From the NCBI RefSeq assembly GCF_933775445.1, contig NC_065873.1:16616001-16680000 (forward strand): a stretch of DNA of 64,000 nucleotides. The letters run 5' to 3'. The DNA comes from Argentina anserina (Eukaryota > Streptophyta > Magnoliopsida > Rosales > Rosaceae). The notes beneath the pieces are model-generated. The model had not been told where the DNA came from. It saw only the letters and a program-made list of their open reading frames with translations, and did no database searches. Every line of letters begins with the position of its first letter. The stretch's first letter is position 1. The translations under genes were made by a program, and so were the position numbers. Positions 1 through 11,667 of this stretch are shown here, piece after piece.

Positions 1-436
1 TCTAGCTTTTGGTCTCTAGCTACGTTATTAGATTTTCGTTTATGTATTTGATTCTGCATGATATGCTATTTTTTTGTTGACTTATCCATTCGGTTTGTGC
101 AGTTTGAAATTATTTACTGTTTTTGTTATTTGATATTAGCTGTTTGGTTATTTGTTTCAGTCCAAATAATAATTTGTATATAATTTGTCTTACTGGTAGT
201 CTTCTTGGTCATGAAAGTTAATATTATATGTTTCTTAGTTTAGTTTACCAAAAGCCTGTGGAAATTTACTGTGTGGAAGTTATGAGACATTTTCCAGTGA
301 TGAACATAATCTGAGGTTGTTTCTAATTTTAACCTATTTTTGCCTGTTTATTATTTAGAAGAATCCGTTTCAATATGTTATTAAGTCTTGCTCCGTGTTG
401 ATTCGTTTTATATACTGTGCTTTGTTTATTGACCAG

Positions 437-701
437 GTTGAAGACTAAGAAGAACAGTGCCTTTCAATTGGTCTCTGAGGATGATGTTGAGGCTGTGATC
501 AAGAAGGTTGTGGCTGCTGGAGGGACTACTGAGAGTGGTGTGACTGAGGACCAGGCTTGCTTCCCTGGGAAGCACATCTCCGGCAAAGTCACGGATTCGT
601 TCGGAGTTTCCTGGACAATTGTTGGCAAGAAGAGCACTACTGAGAATGGAGCAAACAGCCCTGCTGCCGAGACTGTGGCGAACAACACCACCGTTGCTTA
701 G
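437..701 (+). CDS. VOC/glyoxalase-fold protein, last exon
   Basis: This is the 3' terminal exon of a gene whose earlier exons lie outside the window. A splice acceptor (gaccag) precedes position 437, and the frame runs to TAG at 699-701. The roughly 87 residues include a segment reading EDDVEAVIKKVVAAGG, followed by GKHISGKVTDSFGVSWTIV. This is the typical end of vicinal-oxygen-chelate (glyoxalase I-like) proteins of the At5g48480 type, where a 'G-V-T-D-P-F-G-x-x-W' strand closes the second beta-alpha-beta-beta-beta unit. The usual P after D is S here. A low-complexity tail rich in N, A and T follows. The substrate of this plant subfamily is not established, so I do not assign a reaction. Bases 1-436 read as intron. 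Confidence 0.75.
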
Positions 702-1510
702 GTCTAGGCTTCTCGGCTATGATGATCCGGTTTTAATCTAATGTCTAATCTAGTAGTAGTAGGGTGAATCAGCTAGGCTTATTCTGGGTTGTGTCTTGCC
801 GTTGGTGCTTAATCCGTGCGTTTATTTTGAGGATATGAACTAGTTTTTGCTATGATATTGTGGCATTGAACTCAGTTTCTATGTTTTCTTCGTTTTGCTA
901 TGCATTGGATAAAGGCTCTCATACTTATTTCCCAAATTGCCCTAAATTTTCTCATCGTCTCCCTTCTGCACCTTCTGCCTGCATCGTTCTTGACCGAGCC
1001 AAATTCAGCCTCAGACTCTCCATTTCGATTTTCTTCTCGGACGCTGTCATGGCTTCCCGCCGTCATATCTCATGAAAACGGCCACATCTTATTCCTTACT
1101 TCCCCCGTCCTTGGATTGTACATGCGCAAGATGTAGACAACAAATTGACGATGATTACATCTAGGTATTTTCTGCAATTTATGGCAACGACTTGGGCTAC
1201 TTCTGGGTGAAAGAATATCAAAATATCATGCCTTTTCTTGTTTGAGTGAGTGGCTCTTCAATTCGATTTCATTTCAAGGAATTCTGCTCCCTCGACTTCA
1301 TAGTAGAACCATTCCTTGTTCACTTCGAAGAATCGAATCTGATTTGTGGTATATATATGGGTTAATTTCAGATTTTAGTGAAGATGTGGTCAAGAAGAAC
1401 AACCTTAGCAGCTATATTTGGGTTGTTGGGTGCAGCCTTGAAATTGAGATTATGCTTTCTAGTTCATTCCAAAGTTAGTTGGAATTGAAAGTGTGACTTC
1501 GTAGAGAGAA
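702..1510. other. Intergenic/3' UTR stretch
   Basis: This holds the presumed 3' UTR of the VOC gene and unremarkable intergenic DNA. Short open frames near 860-1136 and 1242-1478 show no family resemblance. The last nine bases (1502-1510, tagagagaa) are the left target-site duplication of the foldback element that follows. Confidence 0.5.
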
Positions 1511-2585
1511 GAGTTTTTTTCACCAACAGTCCCTCAATTCTGGTGTACTTACCAATGTGATACCTCAACTCTTAATCGTATCAATGTGATACCCAGACTC
1601 TAGTATTGCTATCATTGAAGTACTTCCGTCAGTTTTATTTCAACTTCTCTGTCATCTTGGTGACGTGGCAAGTACGTGAGGCCCACAAAGAGGGTTAAAA
1701 GACAAAATTAACCCCATCTGAGAGGAGCAATGTTTTTCCTGCCCTTTACCTTGAGAAAGACACCCAATAATTCCAATTTTGGCGCCAATTTTCCCTCTCT
1801 ACTCCTTAATTTGTGTCTCTTATCTAAACTAAAGAACTACCGCCAACCAGTCGACCACAATCTGATAAAATCTAGATCAAGCTCATTTTCTATTTTTTAC
1901 CCTAGCACTTCTTAAACTAACAGAATAAATATAGAAATTTATATGGAACATCTCATTTCCACAATCTCATAAGAATATAGAAACACATAACTTAACGAAA
2001 TTCAAATACATGTTTAAGTCATTAGTTCTTACAAGCAAAAATCATGGCAGATCAACATAAAATGTGGCAACTAATGGTACTTAAACATGTATTTGAATTT
2101 CGTTAAATTATGTGTTTCTATATTTTTATGAGATTGTGGAAATGAGATGTTCCATATAAATTTGTATATTTATTCTGTTAGTTTAACAAGTGATAGGGTA
2201 AAAATAGAAAATGAGATTGATCTAAGTTTTATCAGATTGTAGTCGACTGGTTGGCGGTAGTTCTTTAGTTTAGATAAGAGACACAAATTAAGGAGTAGGG
2301 AGGGAAAATTGGCGCCAAAATTGGAATTGTTGGGTGTCTTTCTCAAGGTAAAGGGCAGGAAAAACATTGCTCCTCTCAGATGGGGTTAATTTTGTCTTTT
2401 AACCCTCTTTGTGGGTCTCACGTACTTGCCACGTCACCAAGATGACGGAGAAGTTGAAAAAAACTGACGGAAGTACTTCAATGATAGCAATACTAGAGTC
2501 TGGGTATCACATTGGTACGATTAAGAGTTTAGGTATCACATTAGTAGGTACACCAGAGTTGAGGCACTGTTGGTGAAAAAAACTC
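1511..2585. mobile_element. Long-TIR foldback element, Mutator-like (MULE MITE)
   Basis: Two arms of about 506-508 bp (1511-2018 and 2080-2585) are near-perfect reverse complements around a 61-bp loop. The element begins gagttttttttcaccaac, and its other end is the complement of this. It is flanked by a perfect 9-bp direct repeat, tagagagaa, at 1502-1510 and 2586-2594. Nine-base duplications and long terminal inverted repeats are the hallmark of Mutator-like elements. Each arm contains diverged direct repeats of about 30-40 bp built on a 'caatgtgatacc...actc' motif. The matching 61-65 residue open frames in both arms are the same sequence read on opposite strands and are not genes. No transposase is present, so it is non-autonomous. 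Confidence 0.9.
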
Positions 2586-2594
2586 TAGAGAGAA

Positions 2595-3586
2595 TGAAGA
2601 GAAGTATTGGAATAAACATATTGTGAATGTTAAAAGAGTATTAAAAAAATGTGAGGGTGCGCAAATTGTAAAAGGGTGCCAAAATCAGCACTCTTAATTT
2701 AATTTAATGGTGGTGTCGGAATGTTGGTACAGGGGATGACTGACCTTGACAGTAGTCGGGCGGCCACCATGTGTGGTTGGATACGTGTCGAGGTTGTGCG
2801 TTTAACCCTTTTACTGTGGGTGGCCCTAGTTAGAAATTTGGGGAACCGAATGGACCAAATGGTTAAACTTGCTAGAATTTGCGGGTCGGGTCCCAATTAG
2901 ATCCATCATTGAAAGTGACGACCCCGTTGGGGTTTTTATATGTGATCACATAATTATGCGGTCCTTAGTTCTAATTATTCAGTTAATTGGTGTCTGGTAA
3001 CTTTCTATAGAAAATGACTTACCGCAATTTGTCATTGCATTTCTGCCCCCTGTTTGGTGGAGTAACAAAGTTCTTACTCAGCTAATATGGCTTTATTTTT
3101 AGATCCGTCTTCTGTTGGGTGTGTTGTAAATTTTCTCTAAGAAAATAACCTCGGTGATTTCTTATTTTGTATGTAAGCTATATATTTTCTCCATAATCCA
3201 CGTATATAAGGTTTATTCGTGACCAATTCCATCAAGAAACTGTTTCAAAGGAATTGTAAACACAACTTTTAGATGAGTGAATATCAATTGTGGTGCTAAA
3301 CCTCATACATTATATATTCCTGCCTCTAAATCATATTATTGCACACAACTAAGGATGATGATCCAAATTAAGACAGAAGTCTGATGATAAAAAAAAAGGT
3401 GCAACGAGGGTTTGCTAAAATGTGATCAGCACCCTGGAAATAAAATTCATGACTGGAGTTCCCTTTACACTCGTTTTATTAACCCCAACACAAGTATTCC
3501 AAAGCATGGTGCTTGAACATAGCACAACTATCATGACAGAAGTGAACAAACACGATCTACTATATTGGATAGAGCTAACCCTTTGC
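2595..3586. other. Intergenic DNA with no recognised feature
   Basis: AT-rich sequence lies between the foldback element and the stop codon of the first lipid transfer protein gene. It should include the 3' UTR and polyadenylation region of that minus-strand gene at its right end. I see no coding signal, tRNA or structured repeat. Confidence 0.5.
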
Positions 3587-3898
3587 TTAGCAATTGGCAG
3601 GAGGGGTGAGGCCGCACTTAGCCGGAAGTCCCATGGCGAGCTCGGGATCGATTCCGAGAGTAGGCAGAACTGGCGAGGTCTTGTAACTGCAAAGGCAGTT
3701 CAAGTCAGCCACAGAAAGATCCTTGCAACACTCGGCAGTCGGATCAGACGGGTTCGGCTTCATCACCGATGGCTTGCAAGCAGTTAGAGCATCCTCACTC
3801 ATATTGCAGAAGCTGAAAGCTCTTGACCCTTCCAAAGACACAAGCATTGCCACCACCATGATCGCCATTAGCTTATTGAAACTACCCATCGTCACCAT
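3587..3898 (-). CDS. DIR1-like non-specific lipid transfer protein
   Basis: An intact single-exon gene encodes 103 residues, the size of DIR1-type proteins. Residues 1-27 form a hydrophobic signal peptide ending near SRAFS, so the product is secreted. The mature part has the eight-cysteine lipid-transfer pattern C-x-C-CC-CxC-C-C (CNM, ACK, ECCKDL, CLC, KCG, NC). Wording such as [14 protein letters not shown] closely matches the DIR1 family. DIR1 relatives bind long-chain lipids in the apoplast and take part in systemic acquired resistance signalling; that role is inferred here. Start: Met1 at 3898, with Met4 as an alternative that keeps the signal peptide. A paralogue in the same orientation lies about 1.7 kb upstream at 5635-5943, and the pair looks like a tandem duplication. 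Confidence 0.92.
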   Translation of the reverse strand: MVTMGSFNKLMAIMVVAMLVSLEGSRAFSFCNMSEDALTACKPSVMKPNPSDPTAECCKDLSVADLNCLCSYKTSPVLPTLGIDPELAMGLPAKCGLTPPANC

Positions 3899-3980
3899 TT
3901 TGATCAGATAAATGGAAACTGGCTAGTAGAAGTTGTATGATCAGTTGTGAATGTGTGACATTGTTGAATGTGAGAGCTTG

Positions 3981-3990
3981 CTTATATAGG
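3981..3990 (-). promoter_or_regulatory. TATA box of DIR1-like gene 1
   Basis: On the minus strand this reads cctatataag, 83 bases upstream of the start codon. The paralogous gene has the same motif about 100 bases upstream of its start. Confidence 0.65.
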
Positions 3991-5065
3991 GAAGGAGAGG
4001 GAGTTTTGGAGCCACAAGTATGAAGCCCGTGAATGAGGAGAATATTTTGGCTGTATTCTCACAGTCACGGGGTGCTTTCTCTTCCACGAATGATATTTTA
4101 TGCTTTGTTTTCGGTGTCATTTTTGGATTGAAGGAGCACACAGGAAGGTCATGCTTTGTTTTGGTTGTCAATTTTGGATTAGACGAGCATACAGATAGAG
4201 GTTAAGACGTTACGTGAGTTAATGACCGCGTGACCAAAATGGATTCATAATTTTAGAATTAGAGGAATAACTTGGGTTGCATGTCTTTTTTCGCGTTTGT
4301 GTTCAAACCTAATTCTAGATGTGCCTAGGCAACCAACTATAGCTACCACAAAGGTAAAGCAAAAGCCGTAGATGATTTATAAGATGGAATCATGGAAAAC
4401 ATAAAACTCAAGCAAATCCGACCAGCTAGTGCGCCATGCATGATGCATCGGAACAGTGATACTTGCAATTTAGTTATATCGCGCGCGGCATTAGCCCTTG
4501 CGACGTACAGATGTGCCCCTTGCTAGTTTGCTCAAGTACCACTGCTTAGGTGGAGTAATTGCTGTGAAATATATATAATCTTTTTCACGTAATGCATGCA
4601 TTTGATTCACTAATTAGAACTTGAAAATTAAATTTATAATTGTGTAACCAGAATAAAAATTAAGGATAATGCATGTTTCGTATATGCCGCAGATCGTGAT
4701 GAAACTATGAAAGGAGAGGGGGCTCTCTTATATATATGTATTTTGTTCCTCAGGCATGCATTGCGCACACTTGCTCGATTATATAAAAAATCCATTGGTT
4801 GATTAATTTCCAAGTAAGTCCGTGACGTGATCGATATATCTTGTATTCTTGTTCCTTTGCCTTTTGCATTTGGATTAGTCCTTGTTATTAAGTTTATCTA
4901 ATACAAATTCAAGCAGTTGCTCGTCCTTAGTTGGCTCGATATCAATGAGGCTACGATAACAAGCTATGTATCATGAAATTGTCATTGAAAAACAAGTTAT
5001 CTAGATCCAGTTGTTCATCTAAAATCTAGCAGTCCGTGATATATATCACACGCGCGCGCGCAATT
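3991..5065. other. Upstream region of DIR1-like gene 1
   Basis: The first ~200 bases upstream of the TATA box share wording with the upstream region of the second gene (tcacgggg, a following tccac, then a tttgttttgg-like stretch), so the duplication included the promoter. The rest is AT-rich, with a short alternating (CG)n run at about 5050-5060. No other gene is visible. Confidence 0.5.
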
Positions 5066-5195
5066 CACTACAAAAAAATTGAGCAAAGGCCACAAAAATT
5101 TACCACATTTGTATGAGTTTTGTGGGATTTTAAGCAATAGCCACCTCACTAAAGGCCACAAATTGACCACAAACTTTGCTCAACTTTTTGTAGTG
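5066..5195. mobile_element. CACTA-type MITE, 130 bp
   Basis: The element starts CACTACAAAAAAATTGAGCA and ends with the near-exact reverse complement, tgctcaactttttgtagtg, giving TIRs of about 21 bp. It is bounded by the 3-bp direct repeat ATT (5063-5065 and 5196-5198), the target duplication size of CACTA/En-Spm transposons. Internal sub-terminal copies of 'ggccacaaa' occur in both orientations, as expected for transposase-binding repeats. It is non-autonomous and far too short to encode a transposase. Confidence 0.92.
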
Positions 5196-5634
5196 ATTAT
5201 GCATGATTTCATCAGCCTTTAAAAAAATGCATGATTTCATTAGTTAGTTGTTATCGTGGAATTGATTAGTAAGCTTACGGTTTAAAATTTGGTGTAATAT
5301 GTTTGTGGTATGTGACTATAAACTGATCGATCCATAAGTTAAACTGTTTTAAAATAAAGATGCATGCATTAATCATCTGAACCTTCTCTGATAGTTTCAG
5401 ATCGAAGGAATAACGATACAACGTATAATTCACGAAGCAAATACAAACCATTGTAAAACAAAACATTGCATGGAACAAGCCCTAAACCCTCGACATGATC
5501 ACAAAACACGACGTAAAAGATCACCACACAAAAGTTAATCAACGACTCGATATGAAAACGAAGAACATATTCTTGAGCATCACTCGCCATGCATATACGT
5601 ACTGTGATGCTCCGCCCCATGTTTTGAAGACAAC

Positions 5635-5943
5635 TTAGGCGCAATTGGCAGGAGGGGCGATGCCACACTTAGCTGGTAGTCCCATGGCAAGATCGGGAGA
5701 GATTCCGAGAGAAGGCAACACCGGCGAGGCCTTGTAAGAACAAAGACACCCCAAGTCAGCGCCAGAAAGAGCCTTGCAACACTTTTCGGACGGATCTACA
5801 GGGTTTGGCTTCGTCACCGATGGCTTGCAAGCAGTTAGACCATCGTCATTCATCTTGCAGAAGGTGAAAGCTGATGAGCCTTCGAAAAACACCAGCATTA
5901 CCACGACCAAGATCACAGCCAACTTGATGCCCATCTTCACCAT
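5635..5943 (-). CDS. DIR1-like non-specific lipid transfer protein (tandem paralogue)
   Basis: An intact single exon of 102 residues. A hydrophobic signal peptide (about residues 1-26, ending EGSSAF) precedes the eight-cysteine lipid-transfer motif: FCKM, ACKP, KCCKAL, CLC, KCG, NCA. It aligns without gaps over almost its whole length with the product of 3587-3898. The conserved core includes [23 protein letters not shown] and SPVLP. Differences concentrate in the signal peptide and at exposed positions. Likely secreted to the apoplast and lipid-binding, with a possible role in systemic immunity by analogy with DIR1. A TATA box sits about 100 bases upstream. The two genes may have diverged in expression; the sequence alone does not say how. 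Confidence 0.92.
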   Translation of the reverse strand: MVKMGIKLAVILVVVMLVFFEGSSAFTFCKMNDDGLTACKPSVTKPNPVDPSEKCCKALSGADLGCLCSYKASPVLPSLGISPDLAMGLPAKCGIAPPANCA

Positions 5944-6040
5944 TCTGATCCCTAGTTCTATGGATTTGGAAGACAGTGTTCTTTAGCTAGTTAAAGTAGT
6001 AGAACTTGTGAGTATGTAGTATGGTTCAGCCTACTGCATC

Positions 6041-6048
6041 TTATATAG
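6041..6048 (-). promoter_or_regulatory. TATA box of DIR1-like gene 2
   Basis: The minus strand reads ctatataag here, about 100 bases upstream of the start at 5943. It is equivalent in position and wording to the box of the neighbouring paralogue. Confidence 0.65.
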
Positions 6049-6249
6049 GAACAAGAGGAAGTTTAGGAGCCACTAATGTGAAATCCGTGAATGACAATTG
6101 GCAGTATTTCCGGTCACGGGGAGCATCTCCGTCCACATACTCGATTCTTTTGTTTTGGAACTCATGGCCAGTGGCCAGGTTGGGAGAGAGGGATGAGGAG
6201 CACATGCATAGAATTGTTAACAAATTAAAGAAACTCATTAAAGAATGAC

Positions 6250-9200
6250 TTTGGTTTTCATCCGTGACTTGATTTTTCAGATTGAGTCTTGCTTATGTGC
6301 GCTGAAAATGATCACTTCAGTCATCGAATTGGCTAGGGTTTATCATACTTAATTATAGCGTGGCATGTTCCAAAATTCCAAATACTCAAGTTTAACAACA
6401 GCAGTAGACTTTTGTTCAGAAAGAACGTACATACACTCAATAATCCCACAAGGAAAAGCAAACTACCTAGCTAGGCAAAACACAGTACTGTCTAGCTATT
6501 CCATGCATAACTAGGACTCTAATTCGTTGATTTGCATTTCAGGCTTCAAATCGTTGTTCTCAATTCTTATTTATCATTTATCTACAAGAAGACTAGAGTG
6601 AAAGCACCAATTGAGCCCAATTTCGTTTGATTTTGATACCGTCGATCATATTTATACTTATTTCGAGCCCTTTATGTTCCGAATTGTTTTCGATGTTTGA
6701 TTTATGTTTTTAAACGTGAAATTTCAATGTTGGTCGGTAAAAGTATTGTGGAATATATGAATGAATAGGTTATTATGGTGTGTATATATATACAGACCGT
6801 TTCAGGTGCGGACGTTTCAATCCGGCAACAGTTATTATGGTGTGTGAAATATGTAAAAATCAAGTTTTTGAACAGATTATGGCGATTTCGCGATTCCGGC
6901 CGCCGTGGGTTGCCGATGGAACTCCGACTGGCACAAACGGGACCGTCGGGAGGTGGGGAGTATGGCTGTCGTGGTCCGCCCCACCGTTGCGGCACGCCGT
7001 CGCTAGAATTGGCGAATTTGTACCTTACGTAAGATACAGACTTTCGCATCTGAAAATCCTCCTAATTGGTGGACTAATTGTAAAATCGTGTATGACCGAG
7101 CCGCTGCGCATGACGTCTGGTGCACTACATATTGCTCCCATGGGTGTAGTCTATATATGTATCCGCCTAACAATTACCGTTGCGAGATCATGCAAGTTCT
7201 AGATCTTGACATGGGGTATTTACAGTTAGATTCTTGCACAAGGTGTCACAATATCTGCTTCACCAGCAACATAATTGAGGATCTCCATCGAGTATTCCTT
7301 GCTTTTCATGATTGACCACATTTTGCTCTTCGTCTCCTTGAGAATATCATCTTCGTGTTGAGCAGCTCGATGAACAAATCAACATCTTTTGTCTCTTGTG
7401 AGTTGCACACTCGAGGCAAATCTAATACAACCAATGTATATATGAGCTACAACATTACTCCCATCAAGTAATGCCAACATGGCGTTGAATTGAGGAGAGT
7501 GATGCATTTCTGCTTTAAACAGTTCCTACTACAATCTTAGCAACATTAAGCTGACTCTTAGGGGTAATATACTTTTGGTTATGATTGATTATGACTTATG
7601 AGCCTTTTATTTCAAAATGATAGGTTCAATGGTATGTCGTAAATGATGATATGCCTTTCTAATTCTTACTTGAAAATGTTTAAAAAGAATATGCTAGGAT
7701 GTTCAAGGGTTCAGGTGTGTGGGATATATCCCCATTTCCATTTGGGTAGGACCTCATATTTCTTTTTCTTTTCATGCAAAACAAAACTTCATTATGCATA
7801 CAACAAATTATAGAAGGTAAAAATAGAATCAGTTTGACCCAATGGCCAAGCAAAGAGGTTCTTTTCCTCAATTCCAATACATACATACAGAGACAATACA
7901 TGCAGTGATCTAACCCTAATTCTGAGCCATGTTGAATTGGTCAAATTGGCTCATAGACATATTCAATGGGATACCAAACTCCCATCTAATGCATTCAATG
8001 ATGAAGATCAATACAGAATTTGAAAATATAATTGCATCTGGGTTCCGGTAGCTGCTGGTTTAAATGGAATTTGAAAACACAGAATAGGGAAGGGGCTCAA
8101 GGGAGCAAGAAAGCATTTTGCTTTAATTTCTTAGACCAGTACGCACTGCCAAAACTACTTTCTTTGATAGAGGATTCAGGTATCTTAAGAGAAAGGGCCC
8201 TCTCTGCTCATCTCCTTTTGCTCTACTCTGTATTCCCTGGTGATTCTTGTAGGGTAAGTTAACAGGTTGGCCAGAATCTCCATGAATGAAGAAAGTGGAG
8301 TTAGATAGTTTCTTCACTTATTTTGAAGGAAGAGGATGCTATGCACCGTAACCGACCCTTAAAATAATACTTAATACCCAATCATATATTTTATCCCAAG
8401 AGTGACGCCGTTAGCATAAAATAAAACCTACAATAAAGCAAGTCAACACTCAACACACTAACACAGTCGAAAACTATGGAAGGATATCTAACACAAATAC
8501 ATATTTGAATAAATAAGCAACGTATTATATAGTAATTAACATAACTAACATTCTAAAATAAGAGATACTTGGCGGATGACACATTATTGAGGAAGAAGAG
8601 TAAAGTTTGTAAGAGAAAAAATGAGTACCGTTAGTTATTTGGAGATGTTTGGCTTAGGTCATTAGGAGAATCCCAAAAATAAAAGATTTAAAACCTAATT
8701 TTTTTTCCTTGTCTTAAGCTTAGAGATGCTTGAGTCACCCAAAAAATAGGCTAGATCGGCCCCTAGTTGGATTTCCATATTTGAGGTCTTGACGCATTGC
8801 TTTTCTAGCGGATTGAGGTGTGGTTTTTGGGAAAGGGGTGTGCAGCATAAGGGGTTGCTCGGATTTGTTCACGTCATTGGAGTTTTGTTCTCTCATTTGG
8901 GCGTTTGCTAATGGATGATGGTTGGTGCGTTTCTCGGTTGGCGACATTGACGACGGTAACATGCACGGTTTGGGTGAATGCATATCTTTTTTTGGGTGGA
9001 TGGTAGGGATGACAAAAATACTCAGCGGACAGGATACCCCACGGGTATTCGACCATAATGGGTGAGTGTTTCGGGTAAAATAGAGTAACGGATATGAGGA
9101 TTCCCACTATCTGAATTAACGGAAACAGGTAAGGGACAAAGACGGTATTTCGATCTCCATCCACATACCTACCCAATAATATATTATATTTTTAATATAT

Positions 9201-10590
9201 ATGATTAATATATATTTACTAAAAAAATTAGTATACAAATTAAATAAATAGAAAAATATCAAAATACATTTTGTGATTATTTGCACGTATAACAATTTTT
9301 GATGTAAGAAGATAATTTTATCATTATATTCCGTATAGTTTACTGGATTTTTTTAATATTAAAAGAAATTACTATTAACGAGTATTGAGACATGTATGAG
9401 AATTTAATCCCCCTAAGGGTATGAGTGCGGAGAATACCTAGTATCCTACGATGAGAATCAGGCAGGCAGGTACGGGGATGCAAACAAAATTGAGTATGAG
9501 TATTATTTATCAATTCTCTAATCCTACCCTCTCCATTGCCATCCCCAATAGATGAGGAGGTTAACACTTAACAGAGTTTAAAAGCAAATCACATGTTTAG
9601 GTACGTACTTAGGCACGTGCTGCTGGTTGTGATCCACCGCTGGAGTTGTGATAGGCTCCCTATTTGGAATAATGAACAAAACCCATCAGCCGGATCAAGA
9701 CCAAGAACTAATTAGAATTTTAGAACAGTCAAAATCAAATACAACCAAAACCATGAAAGTCCAAATTTCTTAGAGACCAGAGCTTGAAAAGCCTGATATA
9801 AGCCACACCCTCTAACTTATACAACCAGTTTCCCAATGCTGTCTTCCTCTTATTTTATGCAAATAGAATTCTTTATCCTGAGAGCAACCTTGTCTTCTGC
9901 AGCAAGTTTGAAACTTTTAACTGCAATTCTAACATGCTGCTCTTCTGATGCTCACTGCTTCATTGTGTTTGACCTCATAGGAAAAAAAAAACTGACAACC
10001 TACAACCTACTATGACTTGTCCTAAATCAACTATTTAACCTCGATTAGATTACTCATGCTTTAAACTTTGCACAGAGCACCAAGCCCTCGCTGCTCTGGG
10101 TAGGCGTGTGGGGTTTGAGAAAGAAAGCAAAATCTGCATATGTGCCAAAGGTCCAAGTTCACATGCTCTGCCTTCAGATATTGAATACAGCGACACACAC
10201 TTACCCTCCTCAAGTATGAAAACTTGAAGAGCCAGGCCAAGGCATGAAGGCAAAGAAAGACCCTTTTCCAGGCTTTGGCATATGCAATATCTTATGTTAG
10301 GTCACAGCAGAGACAAGCCAGGCAAAAAGCAAAAATTTAAGGCCCTGAGAAAAGCCAAAGAGCCAGAATTTGAAAAAGAAACCAAAAGGGTATTAAAACT
10401 TACTCCTTCTCTTGCAATTCTCTTCCTGCCTCACCTCTCTGTCTCCTCTATGAGACTTCGTTATCTATAGTATAGGGTATTCACTTTTCTTTCTTTTCAC
10501 TAATACCATACCCTAAATTTTAATTGCATTGCTTTGGATCCCATACCCCTCCATTGCTTTTACTACGTACCCACACTCCACCCAATTCTT
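6250..10590. other. Gene-poor intergenic region
   Basis: I find no convincing gene here. A GC-rich patch at about 6880-7010 stands out from AT-rich surroundings. It is preceded by cagaccgtttcaggtgcgga and followed by actttcgcatctgaaaat, which are weakly inverted to each other and might be degenerate ends of an old insertion. On the minus strand near 7200-7400 there is a 40-codon open stretch with mixed composition and no recognised family. Probable remnants of transposons make up the 8.7-9.6 kb part. Confidence 0.4.
9008..9546. mobile_element. Probable degenerate TIR element (hAT-like ends)
   Basis: The left edge reads gggatgacaaaaata and the right edge reads attgccatcccc, the complement of ggggatggcaat. 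This pair resembles the 'GGGATGGCAA' termini of plant hAT-type non-autonomous elements. The interior is AT-rich with scattered 'gggtat' and 'tacccac' words. I could not find a convincing 8-bp target duplication, so the borders are approximate and the class is uncertain. Confidence 0.35.
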
Positions 10591-10602
10591 CTTTATATAG
10601 CC

Positions 10603-10610
10603 TATATAAA
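10603..10610 (+). promoter_or_regulatory. TATA box of RIN4-type gene
   Basis: The sequence tatataaa is about 137 bases before the ATG at 10740. The intervening leader is purine-rich (gaagaaagaaagaaag), as is common in plant 5' UTRs. Confidence 0.65.
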
Positions 10611-10739
10611 CCCACGCTCGCATTCACCAACAGAACAGCAAAAGAGGGAAGAAAGAAAGAAAGCAAAGAGTAAGAAAAGGAAGAAACTTTGAAGCACCCT
10701 TTGAGGTTTTGAGGTCAAATATCTCCAAGTTCAAGCTCA

Positions 10740-11667
10740 ATGGATCAAGTAAGTTTGTTCTTTCACATAAACACTCCGATGGGTATTGTTTATCGCAGAT
10801 GTTAATGGGATGTGATGTTTAACTTGTAGTGTTTTGTGAATATAGGACTACTTCAGGAGGAGTCATCAAGTTCCTGCCTTTGGGAGCTGGGATTGGAACC
10901 AAGACCTTCCCTTCACTCAGTGCTTTGAGTCTGCAAGACAAGCTGGGTTTCTACGATACGCTACTTACTCTGATGAACATAGTCAGGATCGCGATTTGTA
11001 CGTCACCGGTGACTTGTACCAGAACGACATCGTCACTCCCGCCATGATCGTTGTTCCTCGTCGAAGGGTAACCAAATTTGAATTCTTCCATTCATGAAGC
11101 ACTTCATTTTCCGTATTATGCAAAAAATAGCCCAAAATTTTGGTTTTTATTTTATTTTAGAAATAGCTATCCCAGAGTCCCATGTTAATTTTAAGTCCAA
11201 ATTTGGGTTCTTTTTGGGAAATTAACTATGGATTGAGCTATATTTAGGGTATGAATTTAGTTCTGATGAGTGAATTTGGTGAAAAATGCAGAACAAGATG
11301 CGTCACCCGCAAGTGAAAGGAGCTAAAGAGGACCCTTGGGTCATAGGTGAGGTGAAGGAGCCACCAAGCCCACCTCCAAGGTCCAGGCCCAATCCCAAGC
11401 CAGTGGATGAAGATTTGTACAAAATCTCACCAGAGCTACTCTATGCTAAAGCCAAAAAGGTAATGTGATGTGATAATTTACAGTACCTTCAATTAACAAA
11501 ATTGCTTTTTTACCTCTTTTGTTTACTGCTGCTACCTGTTCTTTTTGACCTTTGCCCTGCATTGAAAGTAAAAGTTTCTACTTTTGATATGTTTTCTTCT
11601 TCTACGTTTGCAGAAGAGAGGATTGGGTTTCTTTTCAAGCTGCTTGCTGCCAACATGTGTGGCATGA
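10740..11667 (+). CDS. RIN4/NOI-type protein with AvrRpt2-cleavage motif
   Basis: Four exons give an uninterrupted 150-residue protein: 10740-10748, 10846-11067, 11292-11459 and 11614-11667. All junctions are GT-AG and phase 0. Exon 1 encodes only M-D-Q. Exon 2 opens with DYFRRSHQVPAFGSWDWNQ. The VPAFGSWD core is the cleavage-site motif recognised by the bacterial protease AvrRpt2 in RIN4 and NOI proteins. It continues LPFTQCFESARQAG and ends TPAMIVVPRRR. Exon 3 is proline-rich (KEPPSPPPRSRPNPKP). The last exon ends SSCLLPTCVA, with two cysteines near the C-terminus. RIN4 is anchored to the plasma membrane by acylated C-terminal cysteines, and the same is likely here. The family ('AvrRpt2-cleavage site protein') is linked to immunity, but the function of these small members is unknown. 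Confidence 0.88.

Noticed and set aside
1730..2367. Two matching small proteins on opposite strands
   Set aside because: They are the two arms of the foldback element read in opposite directions, not a gene pair.
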